Shown: one piece after another, positions 1 through 10,160 of the stretch
How positions within the stretch are numbered: the stretch's first letter is position 1
Layout: each line of letters opens with the position of its first letter
From: Patella vulgata
Taxonomy: Eukaryota; Mollusca; Gastropoda; Patellidae
Length of the DNA: 64,000 nucleotides
Reading direction: 5' to 3'
NCBI RefSeq assembly: GCF_932274485.2
Contig: NC_065882.2
Coordinates: 82,052,767 to 82,116,766 of the forward strand
Notes under the pieces: model-generated
Told to the model about the DNA's origin: nothing
The model's input: the letters and a program-made list of their open reading frames with translations, nothing else
The model's database searches: none
Position numbers and translations under genes: made by a program

Positions 1-112
1 CAACATTTTGCTCATAGCACACTGTATGATGTATGTCCGTCTTCATTAGCCCAGTCGGTACAGAAGAGCAGGACGCTAAACCCCATTTTATTTCATTTCA
101 TTTCCTACAATA
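1..112 (+). mobile_element. SINE-A fragment (3' end)
   Basis: The 3' part of the ATTTC-tailed family: CATAGCACACTGTATGATG, CTTCATTAGCCCAGTCGG, then GGACGCTAAACCCCATTTTA and an ATTTC-like tail. Its head is left of the window. Confidence 0.8.
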
Positions 113-239
113 TTCTAATAATAGTTTACAATTAGGAAGAGGGGTTTTAGATAGGCTAATCCTGTTCCCCAATCCCATTTAGATATCCTGAATAAAATAT
201 TGTTTTAAAGAACCAAAAAAACAATGTCTTGATTATCCA

Positions 240-490
240 TTTTTATATGTCAACATTATCCGATTAAAAAAAAAAACGTTCAAATGTATCACCATTACAC
301 CATAATGTCATTTGAGTTCAAATTTCGTGAAAATCGGACCAAAACTGTGAGACAAAATGGCCGCTCCTCGTATGCAAATAATGTATCAAGGTTGTGGACC
401 CTCTAGAGGTAGCTCTAGGTTCCTGTAGATATTCACGCATATCGGACTGTAACTTCTGGGATTATGGCCCCTGATTGTACAAAAAATTAC
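240..490 (+). repeat. Dispersed repeat related to 33915-34045
   Basis: AGGTTCCTGTAGATATTCAC, GCATATCGGACTGTAACTTC, GGGATTATGGCCCCTGATTG, TACAAAAAA. The same order appears reverse-complemented at 33915-34045. Confidence 0.6.
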
Positions 491-859
491 ATCTTTTTTT
501 AGCTTTTTCTCTGTCCATTTCTTGCAAAATTTGGGCAGATCTTGCATGGCAATTGCTTGTTTAATTGGATTATTAAAAGACGATTTTGTTTCAATCCATT
601 AAAAATTGCGACCATCCAATGTTCTAGAGAGTTGATTTTGGGTTTGTTATGTGAATCAATGTCTAATTATTAATTCATATAACATTTGAAGCCAACAGAA
701 AGATCTGCAATATTCAGTGTTCTAATGTACTTAAAATAGGAGCCATCCAATGGCCCAGAGAGTTGATAATGGGCTTGTCATGTTAATAACTGTTAATATC
801 CAAGATTTGAAGCCAGCAAAAAGACCTGCAATAGTCAGATTTAGCTCTTTCATCTTTAA

Positions 860-1013
860 AGTCAACTCGTGGCTTTTCTCCGAGTCCTTCGGTTTCCTCC
901 CACTGCTAATTAAAGACACCTACTCACAAACGAATTATTGAAATATAATTAAACTATGTTAGTCCCGAAATGACTTAGTTGTTTGTGTCGAGTAGACGTT
1001 AAACCCCATTTCC

Positions 1014-1050
<37 letters not shown>
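860..1050 (+). mobile_element. SINE-B 3' half
   Basis: CCTTCGGTTTCCTCCCACTG, ATTATTGAAATATAATTAAA, GAGTAGACGTTAAACCCCAT, then CT repeats. Confidence 0.8.
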
Positions 1051-1091
1051 ATTATAAGTCAACTATATTTGATGTTTTATTTATTCTACAG

Positions 1092-3976
1092 GTCCATTTT
1101 GGCAGTCACCTAAACGACCACCTGCACCAATAGAATTTAATCCCAATAACGATTTGTAAGTAAAAATTTTTATATTGCCAACATCTAAATATTTTTTCAG
1201 GCGTCTATTCAATATTTCCAATTATGCAGTTTTTCTCTTCAAGTCCTTCTGCCCCCCCTACCCCCTTCCCCACGGCTAAAGCTCTCTACTCACAGGAGAA
1301 TTATTGAAATAAAATTGAAACATATGTCCTAAAAAGACCTAGTTTGTTTGTATCAATGGACATTAAAGCCCATTTCTATTTTTAAACATACATTATGCAA
1401 GAGTTAAATCAGCCTATTGCAGGTCTTTCTTTAGGCCTGAAATGTTATCTGAATTATTAATTAGACATTAATTAATTTATCCAGACCATAATCAACTCTG
1501 GATACCATCGCTAGCCTGCATTATTTAGCAGATTGGAATACATTTTTTGAAAATGGATAGTCGTGACTTTGTTTTTTATCATACCGACTTTAGTAATGAT
1601 GATCGACTGTTCAGAGTGGGGCAATTTGACTGAAATTTTCAGCATATTCTATTTACGTTATCTAATTTTTAACTTTTATAGTGAGAACTGTCAACTCTAT
1701 ATCTAATCTATATTGCCCCTTTAAGGTTTATTAAAATAAATATTTTTATTTTCCAGGCATATGTTATATATACAGAGTTGTTCTCGGCTTTACGCTGATA
1801 TTAGTCATGTGACCTGGACACCGCAGGTTGGTTTATTGTCTATTCTAAATATACGTTCAAAGAGAACTGACCAGCCATAAATATTCTCCTGGTCAAAGGG
1901 AAGACCTCGGGGCGAATTAATTAACTCTCAGTATTAATCTTTTTTTCTTCTGCAAAATAAATTCAAAACCAATTTTTTAAATTATTAAGAAAAAAGATGG
2001 TGGCTCAACTCATGGGAATTGACATTTTTAAATTTTTATTGATTCATTTGCCGTTTTGATACCCCCTTAATTCCCTGAAAATGAAAATGGAATGAAATGG
2101 TGTTTTATGTCCTGCTATTCTGCTCCGGCTGGGCTAATGAAGACGGGCATACGCTACACAGTGTGCTATGAGGGAAGTTTTCCTGGGCACTATGATCTAC
2201 TCTTATATCAAATTCCAACTGCCAAGGGATCTTTTACGTGCACGCCAATGTCTACATGGGGACCTGAGCTTTTGGTCCCATCCGAAAACAACTAGACATC
2301 TGTCCTTATCAGGCTCTCCGTCCTACACCACTGATAAGGGGAAACCACGCCCTGAAAAGCATCAGAATGAAAATAATACTTGATAACACCTAGAAAGATG
2401 TATCTTATTGTACGTAATGCAGGCTGTGTTTAGTCTTCCAGAATACCTTATACCCACATGACAACATGTAATAAAATTAGTATTATGCTTGAATGAAATT
2501 TATTTTCTATTTACAGGATTTAGAATATAACTGTATAAGAAATATTTTAGTCACTATACCAGTACCAGAGTTTATACCATCCAATAAGGTAATTATACAA
2601 TCTTTTATACAATCGGGTAATTATGTTTAATATACAATAATGTAATTATACAATATGATATACAATAAGGTAATTATACATTCTAATATACAATAAGGTA
2701 ATTATACATTCTAATATACAATAAGGTAATTATACAATATGATATACAATAAGTTATTATACAATATGGTAAATATACAAGCTGTAATACAATAAGGTAA
2801 TTACACATTCTAATATACAATAATTTAACTATACAGTATGATATACAATAAAATAGTTATACAATATGGTAAATATACAATCTGTTATACAATATGGTAA
2901 TTATCCAATAAGGTAATTATGTGAGAGGAAATTGTAGTTTAGTTATATTACAGACATGAAATAAAATGGGGTTTTAACATCCTACTTTTCTGCACCAAAC
3001 TTGCCAATGAAGATGTGCAGTTTTCTAGGGTCTGCTATCTTTTTGATTTCCAACGATCAGAGGATCTTTAATGTACTGCCAATGGCATATATGAGACCTC
3101 AGTTTTCTGGCACATCCCACTGACTTGTACATAAAAATACACAGACATTTAATAATTGAACTGGAATACACAGATATCAGTATGGACCTGTGTATTCCAG
3201 TTCAATTACTAAATACCACTGAAACAATTAGCAAGGCGAGGGAGAGAAATAATAAGCAGTAATTGTATTCCTGTTTATTGCTGAGCGACGTTTCGACTAG
3301 GCTTCTCTGGTCATTATCAAGAAACGTCGCTCAGTAATAAGTAGTAATTGTATTCTATAGAATTGTGACCTGTATATTCCAATTCAATTACTAAATTATT
3401 GAAACAAATTTCTACATTAAAGATACATTATGAGAGATTAGATAAAGAGCTGGCAGTTCTCACTATAATGGTTAAAAACTACATAATGTAAAGGGAATTT
3501 GCTGAAATTTTCAGTCGAATTGATCCACTATGAACCAAGATTTTAGCGATTGAATTTTCTGCCTAGCCTCGATCATCATTACTAAATTCAGTAGGATGAA
3601 ATACATAGTCTCGATTATCCATTTCATTATTAAATTATGAAAGGAAGTCAAACAGCAAATCGAAACCTAATCCAATAAACAACCCAGGCTAGCGCTGCGA
3701 TCGAGAGTTGATAAGTTAATTAATGTCTAATTAATAATTTAGATAACATTTCAGGCCTACAGAAAGACCTGCAATAGGAAGATTTAGCTCTTACATAATG
3801 TATGTTTAAGTTTACTCAGTTATAAATAAAATGCGAGTGATTTGTTTTAAAATAGAAAATAGAAACAGATGAAGCAGCTAGTAAAGAATCCAATACAACA
3901 TCATATGGTGGAGATGAGGAACAAGAAACAATCCATAGATTCCTAAATATTGTACAAAATACTTCAAAAATACCAG
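1092..3976 (+). CDS. UBA6: UBA6 exons for the end of the second catalytic-cysteine half-domain (SCCH)
   Basis: Four exons (1092-1155, 1757-1826, 2517-2588, 3856-3976). The first opens inside a codon with [14 protein letters not shown], the strand that leaves the SCCH domain in E1 enzymes. The second and third give the [10 protein letters not shown] and VPEFIPSNK segments, matching the 'VPEF/IQEF' helix region of UBA1/UBA6. The fourth is a low-complexity acidic linker ([10 protein letters not shown]...), variable in the family. The fourth acceptor has a second AG seven bases downstream, but using it would bring a stop into frame, so 3856 was chosen. Confidence 0.88.
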
Positions 3977-4897
3977 GTAAATATTGTACAAAATACTTGT
4001 CCAAGCTCAAGGGTTTTCTCTGGGTCTCCCAGTTTCATCCCACTGCTCAAGACCCCTGCATTCAAGCAAATTATTGAATTAAAATTGAACCATATGTTAG
4101 TCCCGAAATGGCATGGTTAGGGTTGAGTGCACCATAAACCCATCTCTCTCTCTCAGTGTCCACCAACTTTAGGGGACCACCAAGGCATTACTCAGAGTTC
4201 ACTGACTTGAATGAAAAAGACTTTTGACTAAAATAATATCAATTGTGCCAAGATCCATCTATTTGTTTTGTGTTTTTCAGTCTCTGTGATAGTCAGTAAT
4301 CAGTCTCCGGTAGAGTTTGAGAAGGATGATGACAATAACGGCCATATAGATTTTATATCTACATCAGCAGTAAGAATTTTATTTCTTCTCTCTCTAGAAG
4401 AGGGTTGGGTGTCTGAATGGTTAGCGTGCGCGCGCTGTATCATAAAGTCTGTCATTGAGTCGACTGGCGTGGTTTCGAATCCCCGGTTGTACGTGGCAAG
4501 GAGTAGGGTCGCCTGTCCAACCTCGTGGGTTTTCTCCGGGTCCTCCGGTTTCCTCCCACTGCTAAAGACCCCTACGCGCAAGCGAAATATTGAAATAAAA
4601 TTAAACCATATGTTAGTCCCGAAATGACCTAGTTTGTGTCGAGTGGACGTTAAACCCCATTTCTCTCTCTCTCTCTCTAGAAGAGGGTTGGGTGTCTGAA
4701 TGGTTAACGCGTGCACATTGTATCATAAGGTCTGTCATTGAGTTAACTGGCATGGTTTCGATTCCCTGGTTGTACGTGATAAGGAGTAGGGTCGCCTGTC
4801 CAACTTCGTGGGTTTTCTCCAGGTCCTCCAGTTTCCTCCCACTGCTAAAGACCCCTACGCACAAGAGAATAATTGAAATAAAATTGAACCATATGTT

Positions 4898-4938
<41 letters not shown>

Positions 4939-7557
4939 AACCATTAAAAATAAAAAACAAAACAAAACCATATTCATAATTAAAAAGATCATTGATTTGT
5001 TTTGTAAATTTCCAGAATCTACGAGCGGAAATGTACAGTATAGAGAATGCTGATAGGTTAAAGATTAAGCGTATCGCTGGTCGAATCGTTCCGGCTATCG
5101 CTACAACTACAGCAGCTGTATCCGGCTTAGTTTCTATAGAACTCATTAAAATACTCGACAAGTCACGCCCTATCGAACATTATAAAAACTGTTTTTTAAA
5201 TCTGGGTCTGCCATTGATGTTGTTATCGGAACCTGGTCCAACCGAGAGAACTGTAATCAGGTAAATTTTTAAGTTTTATCAGTCTGTTTTTCGTCCTTGA
5301 GTCCGTCTTCATTAGCTGAGTCGGTGTGTAGAACTCTAGGTCTGTAAACCCTGATCTTTCCAAGCATAGTAATCCGGTAGAAGTATGGCTGAACCTGGAA
5401 ATTGTATACAAAGTTTTTTTTATGATTGATTTTAGTAGCCTAGGGTGTCCTCTTTCAGAATCTGCCGGGTGAACCTTGGTCACCCTTGAGCATTTTGAGA
5501 AATTCAAGATGGCGTCTAAACACCCACCATTTCAAATAATGCTCTATAACTCCCATAGTATTTAGTTTAGAATGATAATTTTGGTGTCTAAACGGATGTT
5601 CCGGGAGTCAAGAAATACACTGAAATCGTTTATTATGTTACTGGGTGATTAGATGATTGTAAAATCAAATATACCAGACAATATGGCCCTTTAACTCGCT
5701 AACAGCATTTGGGGGGTGATTATTTCTATACCACTGACAAGAGGAAACCTGGTTGGAAGATTCTAAGGAACTTTTTAGATCCAAACTGAGTTTGATCTTA
5801 TTACCGCCTGTATAGTGAGTGACCTAGCGCTTTTCTCACCAAGCTACCATGGCAACCAAATGACTATTAACTATTGATATTATTTGTTATTTATAGAGGA
5901 GAATTGTTGTATAAAATATGTTATTAATATTATTTGTTATTTATAGAGAAGGATTATTGATATTTGTTATTTATAGAGAAGGATTATTGATATTATTTGT
6001 TATTTATAGAGAAGGATTATCGTACACCATGTGGGATAGATGGGAAGTAACAGGAAATAAAGATTTTACTTTACAACAATTCCTAGATTATTTTAAGGTA
6101 AATACACTTCATTGTCTTATAGAGGAGACATTGTCTAATAGAGGAGACATTTTCACTCGGACCCCAAAAAATAGTTTTACACACATCAACTGCCTTTTGC
6201 TGATTATAAATTTCTCAAGTTTAATCATTCTTGGGTTTTCACAAAAACAAATTAGATCTACAAAAGATGTTGATGACTAAGTCTCCTTGCTCAGGCCTGG
6301 AAATAACGGTTTTAGATATTCCTGACAAAATATTAGGCACTAATGAAATAGTACCCGACATTTTTTTTAACTTGGTGCCGAACATGTATTAATAATATCA
6401 ATAAAAAAGACAAATCATTGCCGGACAAAATGACAGGCGCCAGAGGTTTGTGCCTGATATTGTCTGTGACAGGTGCCTTATCTCCAGGCTTGCCTTGCTC
6501 CTTTTTTTTTTCTTTTTTTATTTTGTTATTTGTTATTAAAAGAAAAAGCCTAGATTAATTTATTTTTTATTTTGTTTTTGTTTAGACAACGTATGGTCTG
6601 GAACCTAGTATGGTTGTACATGGTGTTAAAATGGTTTTTGTTCCAATAATGCCTGGTCATATGAAGAGAAAACCTCACACGTACGTAAAAGATTACTTTC
6701 TGCTCACTAGGGAGGTGGATGGCCAAATGGTAGCGTGTGCGCGCTGTATCAGAAAGTCTGTCATTGAGTCAACTGGCGTGGTTTCGAATCCCCGGTTGTA
6801 CATGACAATGAGTAGGGTCGCCTGTCCAACTTCGTGGGTTTCCTCCCACTGCTAAAGACCCCTACACGCAAACGAATTATTGAAATAAAATTGAACCATA
6901 TGTTGAAATGCCCATAGTTTAACGTGTGCACATTGTGAGCTTGACTTTAGATGTGTTAAACTTTTAAACAAGGATTTATGGCAACTTAGTTCACTGTTGA
7001 CTTAGCAACAAATAACTGTTATAAATGAATCTATACGACACTAATAGATCAAAGTCGTCAGTTTATATACATAATGTGTATTAGTTAGTTAAAATTGTTA
7101 GTAATCAGTCAGTGCTGTTATGTCACTAAGGTGTTCAAACTGTGACTATTGAATGATATACACCAGTATTGTCCAGGTTTGTGTATTCAATAGTGATGGG
7201 TGTTATAAATAGTCATGCTTTTACACCAGAAGTGACATCTTTTACAGCTAGTTACACACCAGCTAACTGTATAGTTTCTAACCACTTTCTATACATACGA
7301 AACATTCGTTTAGAATAACGATCACTTATGTCATTTGATGACAAAAATTGTCATTACTAAAAGGCCTAGCTTCATTAGTCAACGGTATCAGGTGGTTGTA
7401 TATGATTTATTTGTATCTTTACAGAATGTTAAAGTTATTAAAGCCTACAGCAAGTATTAAATACATGGATTTGGTTTTATCATTTGATAATGAGAGTGGG
7501 AACGATGAAGATGAAGATATAGCTGGTCCACCAGTCCGATATTATTTTGGTTTATGA
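1092..7557 (+). CDS. UBA6: UBA6 (ubiquitin-like modifier-activating enzyme 6), C-terminal third, 9 exons
   Basis: E1 enzyme that adenylates ubiquitin (and FAT10 in vertebrates), forms a thioester and passes it to E2 enzymes in cytosol and nucleus. Exons: 1092-1155, 1757-1826, 2517-2588, 3856-3976, 4281-4369, 5016-5260, 6010-6097, 6586-6680, 7425-7557. All introns are GT-AG and phases agree throughout. About 325 residues are encoded; human UBA6 has about 1050, so the gene starts left of the window. Family landmarks remembered from human UBA6 are [53 protein letters not shown] and the C-terminal GPPVRYYF. The MPGH and GPPVRYYF matches favour UBA6 over its paralogue UBA1. The catalytic cysteine and the ATP-binding loop are upstream of the window. 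Introns hold SINE copies, and exon 7 has duplicated acceptor sites. Identity is from recalled family sequence, not a search. Confidence 0.95.
1223..1376 (+). mobile_element. SINE-B 3' half (diverged)
   Basis: TTCTCTTCAAGTCCTTCTG, GAGAATTATTGAAATAAAAT, ATGGACATTAAAGCCCATTT. Confidence 0.65.
1386..1720 (-). mobile_element. TTAA-flanked MITE copy
   Basis: ACATACATTATGCAAGAG at one end, CTATAGTGAGAACTG near the other, with TTAA directly outside both (1382-1385, 1721-1724). Confidence 0.75.
2086..2365 (-). mobile_element. SINE-A copy, 5'-truncated
   Basis: Tail first on the + strand (ATGAAATGGTG...), followed by GGGCTAATGAAGACGGGCAT, GTGTGCTATGAGGGAA, CAAGGGATCTTTTACGTGCA. The tRNA-like head is missing. 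Confidence 0.8.
2583..2925 (+). repeat. AT-rich minisatellite
   Basis: About ten diverged copies of ATATACAATAAGGTAATTAT with ACAAT spacers, immediately after UBA6 exon 3. Confidence 0.85.
2958..3125 (-). mobile_element. Diverged SINE-A fragment
   Basis: Recognisable by ATAAAATGGGGTTTTAACAT, GCCAATGAAGATG and AGGATCTTTAATGT. Heavily decayed and internally deleted. Confidence 0.6.
3151..3405. mobile_element. Inverted-repeat element with GAGCGACGTTTCGACTAG core
   Basis: Opens with a hairpin (ATTGAACTGGAATACACAG / CTGTGTATTCCAGTTCAAT, 3155-3208). The core TGAGCGACGTTTCGACTAGG is followed by TCATTATCAAGAAACGTCGC, itself an inverted partial copy. Ends with CTGTATATTCCAATTCAAT. A second, interrupted copy lies at 53962-54778. 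Confidence 0.6.
3421..3805 (+). mobile_element. TTAA-flanked MITE, full length
   Basis: Ends AGATACATTATG and CATAATGTATGT are inverted repeats (11 of 12). TTAA lies at 3417-3420 and 3806-3809. About 385 bases, no ORF. TTAA duplication is the hallmark of piggyBac-type and Kolobok-type transposons. Confidence 0.85.
4007..4158 (+). mobile_element. SINE-B 3' half (diverged)
   Basis: AGGGTTTTCTCTGGGTCTCC, CCATATGTTAGTCCCGAAAT, short CT tail. Lies between UBA6 exons 4 and 5. Confidence 0.7.
4281..5260 (+). CDS. UBA6: UBA6 exons for the C-terminal adenylation core
   Basis: Exon 4281-4369 carries [14 protein letters not shown] and exon 5016-5260 carries [16 protein letters not shown], then [20 protein letters not shown]. 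In E1 enzymes this segment packs against the nucleotide site and the ubiquitin-binding surface and is the most conserved stretch in the window. The exon 4281-4369 donor runs straight into two head-to-tail SINE-B copies (4400-4938) that fill most of the intron to the next exon. Confidence 0.93.
4400..4678 (+). mobile_element. SINE-B, full length (first of a tandem pair)
   Basis: GGGTGTCTGAATGGTTAGCG (A-box side), GTGGTTTCGAATCCCCGG (B box), GGGTCCTCCGGTTTCCTCCC core, GTGGACGTTAAACCCCATTT, CT tail. Shares the unusual GTGTCTGAATGG with the next copy. Confidence 0.9.
4679..4937 (+). mobile_element. SINE-B, second of a tandem pair
   Basis: Begins TAGAAGAGGGTTGGGTGTCT exactly like its neighbour, but lacks the 3' end from CCCGAAATG to CCCATTTC and passes straight to the CT tail. 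Confidence 0.88.
5897..6010 (+). promoter_or_regulatory. Tandemly duplicated 3' splice sites before UBA6 exon 7
   Basis: The sequence TTGTTATTTATAG followed by AGA GAA GGA TTA recurs with possible exon starts at 5947, 5977 and 6010, and a weaker variant at 5897. Spacings of 30 and 33 bases keep the reading frame with no stop between 5947 and 6010. Using 5977 or 5947 would add 11 or 21 hydrophobic residues. Using 5897 meets a stop. The duplication carries acceptor, pyrimidine tract and first exon codons together. Confidence 0.75.
6010..7557 (+). CDS. UBA6: UBA6 exons for the ubiquitin-fold domain and stop
   Basis: Exons 6010-6097, 6586-6680 and 7425-7557. They encode [22 protein letters not shown], then [22 protein letters not shown] and a C-terminal LVLSF...[14 protein letters not shown] followed by TGA. 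This is the C-terminal ubiquitin-fold domain, which recruits E2 enzymes. The acidic loop [11 protein letters not shown] before GPPVRYYF matches the acidic loop seen in human UBA6. Start 6010 was chosen because it joins the previous phase-2 codon and matches the family; three upstream copies of the same acceptor exist. Confidence 0.92.
6278..6505. mobile_element. Possible small MITE
   Basis: CTTGCTCAGGCCTGGAAATAA at the left and, inverted at the right, CAAGGCAAGCCTGGAGATAA. Ends match imperfectly and no target duplication was identified. Confidence 0.35.
6702..6905 (+). mobile_element. SINE-B, 3'-truncated
   Basis: GTGGATGGCCAAATGGTAGC, GTGGTTTCGAATCCCCGG, then CTTCGTGGGTTTCCTCCCAC (core shortened), ending at CCATATGTT. 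Starts about 20 bases after the donor of UBA6 exon 8. Confidence 0.85.
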
Positions 7558-8000
7558 TGATTGTAGAATAGAATATATTTTGACTAGCGGATGACGTGGC
7601 GCTACACGGGTTGTATCTCCGAAACCGGAAGCGGTAGTCCAACTCCCCAGCTCGAACTACCCCAATACACCAAATTTCAACCTCGGGACAGACAGCCCTA
7701 GTGTAGCCGCCAACCCTGAACAAACAAACAAACGACAGTCACAAATATTTGTATAGATTAGGTCATATAAAAAAAAGTCTGGTTTTCAGACAATCCTGTG
7801 TCACTTAAAAAAGGCTACCGGTACATAACCTGTTTTTATTTCCTAAAAAAAAACCAAGTCACATCAATTCCCACATATAACCTGGTAACATGAAGTAGCT
7901 CTACAATAATGCCTTGAAATGTGATGTTTATGAGAAGTCATTTAACCCTGTAAGGCAGTAGTGTTCCTTTGATAAAATAAACATACAAAAAAAAAGAAAA
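7558..8000 (+). other. Probable UBA6 3' untranslated region
   Basis: Non-repetitive sequence follows the stop. The first AATAAA hexamer is at 7976-7981 and is followed by A-rich sequence. No other hexamer of that form was seen between the stop and this point. The end is inferred from the signal alone. Confidence 0.5.
7976..7981 (+). promoter_or_regulatory. Candidate UBA6 polyadenylation signal (AATAAA)
   Basis: Canonical hexamer about 420 bases after the stop codon, in the sequence GATAAAATAAACATAC, followed by a run of A. Confidence 0.45.
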
Positions 8001-8099
8001 AAAATCTGCATCAGATTTTTGGTAAGGATTGTCTGAGAACGAGAATATTTTTTTTGCATGGTCCAAGAGTTCGGTTTATTAACTTATTATTTTACTAAA

Positions 8100-8320
8100 A
8101 GTGGTAGAAGTGCCTTCATGCTACGCTTTGTTCATAACAAACCTCGTACAGTCACATAACACATCTGACACTGGTTTAACCTTAGTTCTATGGATGGGAC
8201 AAAAAATAACCCTTGACAGTTGGAATTCAATTGCTGTCCAGGCTAAAGATCCTAGCATACTGCATGGCGTATACTTTGGTCCAGAACAGTGGGGTGTTAT
8301 AAACCCCTATTTCATTCATT
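8100..8320 (+). mobile_element. Diverged SINE-A fragment
   Basis: ATGGGACAAAAAATAAC, CTTGACAGTTGGAATTCAAT and an ATTCATTC tail after AAACCCCTATTTC. Adjoins a truncated TTAA-MITE at its 3' end. Confidence 0.55.
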
Positions 8321-8333
8321 CATTCAACTTTAA

Positions 8334-8466
8334 AGATACATTATGAGAGATTAGATAAAAAGCTGGTAGTTCTCACTATAATAGTTAAAAACTAGATAAA
8401 GTAAGGGAATTTGCTGAAAATTTCAGTCAAATTGACCCACTCTGAAACAAGATTTTAGCGAAAACA
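8334..8466 (+). mobile_element. TTAA-MITE, 3'-truncated
   Basis: TTAA then AGATACATTATGAGAGATTA through GTCAAATTGACCCACTCTGA; stops at GATTTTAGCG. Confidence 0.75.
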
Positions 8467-8771
8467 GAATTAACCCGAAGCTATTTTGCTTTTCTCTCAG
8501 CTGGCAGTCACTGCATATGGCTGTCTTCATTTCATTTCTTGTTGTTATTTGATTGTAGAGAGAATTAACTTTGATGTTATTGTATACATTTTAAAATGAA
8601 GGGTAAAATATTGAAGAATTCCAAATAAGATTCCAAAAATGAATTTTCATCCTTATTAGGTGTTTATATATAGCTATGTATGTATATGAATTTATGTAAA
8701 TGCAACTTAATACTCGGTTCGGTGTGTCAGGTCATGTTTATATTTTGCTGTGAATTATATTAGCGAGAGTG

Positions 8772-8850
8772 AGAAATGGGGGTTAACGTCCACTCGACAG
8801 AAACTAGCTCATTTCGTGACTAACATATGGTTCAATTTTATTTCACTTTT
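8772..8850 (-). mobile_element. SINE-B 3' stub
   Basis: GAGAAATGGGGGTTAACGTC, CATTTCGTGACTAACATATG, then unrelated sequence. Confidence 0.7.
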
Positions 8851-9069
8851 TAAAAATAAAAACAGGTCATGCAGCTTTTTTTAATTGAGGCATGACTATC
8901 TAAGAGCCAGAATGTTTATTTTATATGGCCTAAGTAACAAAAAGGTCAAATATATAATTAGGCTCCCTGGTATTTAAGATAATTCATATGTTAGTCTAGA
9001 AATCGAAAAACTCAAAACAACGCACACAAGTGACAGTAATTTTCATTTTTGTCGAGTACTCTGTTTATT

Positions 9070-9152
9070 ATTAGGCGGGTTTGGTGTCAAGTGGGGGTTA
9101 AACCCCATCTCTCCCCCCCCCCCTCTTCTCTCTCTCGCTCCCTCTCTCTGAT
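9070..9152 (+). mobile_element. SINE-B 3' stub with C/CT tail
   Basis: GTTTGGTGTCAAGTGGGGGT, TAAACCCCATCTCTCCCC, then CT repeats. Confidence 0.5.
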
Positions 9153-9239
9153 TAGTATTAGCACTTGTTTCAAAAAGCACTTGAACACAATCTGAAAACA
9201 GCTTAAGATGCTACAATCTTAATTAAAGAATACAACGTC

Positions 9240-9545
9240 TGTAAAATTTTAATTTTTTAACGCAAGGACTTTAATTGAAAACTGCTTAATATAAAATCAT
9301 GATTATGGAATGCAACCCCTTTAATTGAAAACTACTTAACGTAAAATCATGGTTATGGAAGGCAACCCCTGTTAACAAACTGACGCAAAGCGCGTTTAGT
9401 TAAAACTGCTTAACGTAATATTATGGGTACTGAACTGCTTAACGTAAAATCGTAGTTATGGAATGCAACCCCTGTACAAACTGGCGCACAGGGCCTATAA
9501 TTGAAAACTGCTTAACGTACAATCATGTTTATGGAAAACAACCCC
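9240..9545 (+). repeat. Tandem repeat of about 60-100 bases
   Basis: AATTGAAAACTGCTTAACGT, AAAATCATGGTTATGGAATG and CAACCCCTG recur four to five times with length variation. Confidence 0.75.
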
Positions 9546-10017
9546 TGAACAATATTTATGTATGTTTATTTATACAGCTTCAGAGAGACTATTGTTGATG
9601 TTTATTGTATATAAAATATTGTTATATATGCTATTTTGTATCTTTCTATTTTATTTTCTTAATACTGGTATCCCACCACGACCCCCACCCAAGAGCTGTT
9701 GCTCTGTACATCTACAATGTACACTAAGGCGTTACTTGATTGAACATTCCTGAATTGAAATCCCAAAATAGCTACAAGGGGGTTGTTGGGCTACAACGAT
9801 CTCTCGACTGCATCAGAAAATATCTCAACCAACCATGGCAGCTGAAACTTATTCGTTGTGTTTAATTGCATCACGATTCAATCCACACCATATCCATTGT
9901 CGGGACTGACAGAACTGTGACAGGAAAGAATTCTGTGTCACTCAATTGCAATTCTGTCAATTTGGGACGATCTCGACTGACAATTGAGCATCTCCTCAAG
10001 TACATATGATTGAAACG

Positions 10018-10160
10018 GGAGCTTGCTTTACACTCAGTTAAATATGACTGAATCTGGGGCCGTGCTTTACACTCAGTTACATAGGACTGAAACTGGAGCC
10101 GTGTTTTACACTCAGTTAAATATGATTGAAACTGGTGCTGTGCTTTACACTCTGTTAAAT
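10018..10160 (+). repeat. Minisatellite, 38-base unit, four copies
   Basis: TTACACTCAGTTAAATATGA, CTGAAACTGGAGCCGTGC repeated; last copy diverged. Confidence 0.8.

Noticed and set aside
2092-2383. Several 60-100-codon open frames repeating LMKTGIRHTVCYEGNFARTAALRPTL
   Set aside because: These recur wherever SINE-A lies (for example 22230, 31474, 37957, 51863). They are frames through the SINE, not genes.
3863-3976. Alternative acceptor seven bases into UBA6 exon 4
   Set aside because: Using AG at 3861-3862 shifts the frame and gives a stop before the exon ends.
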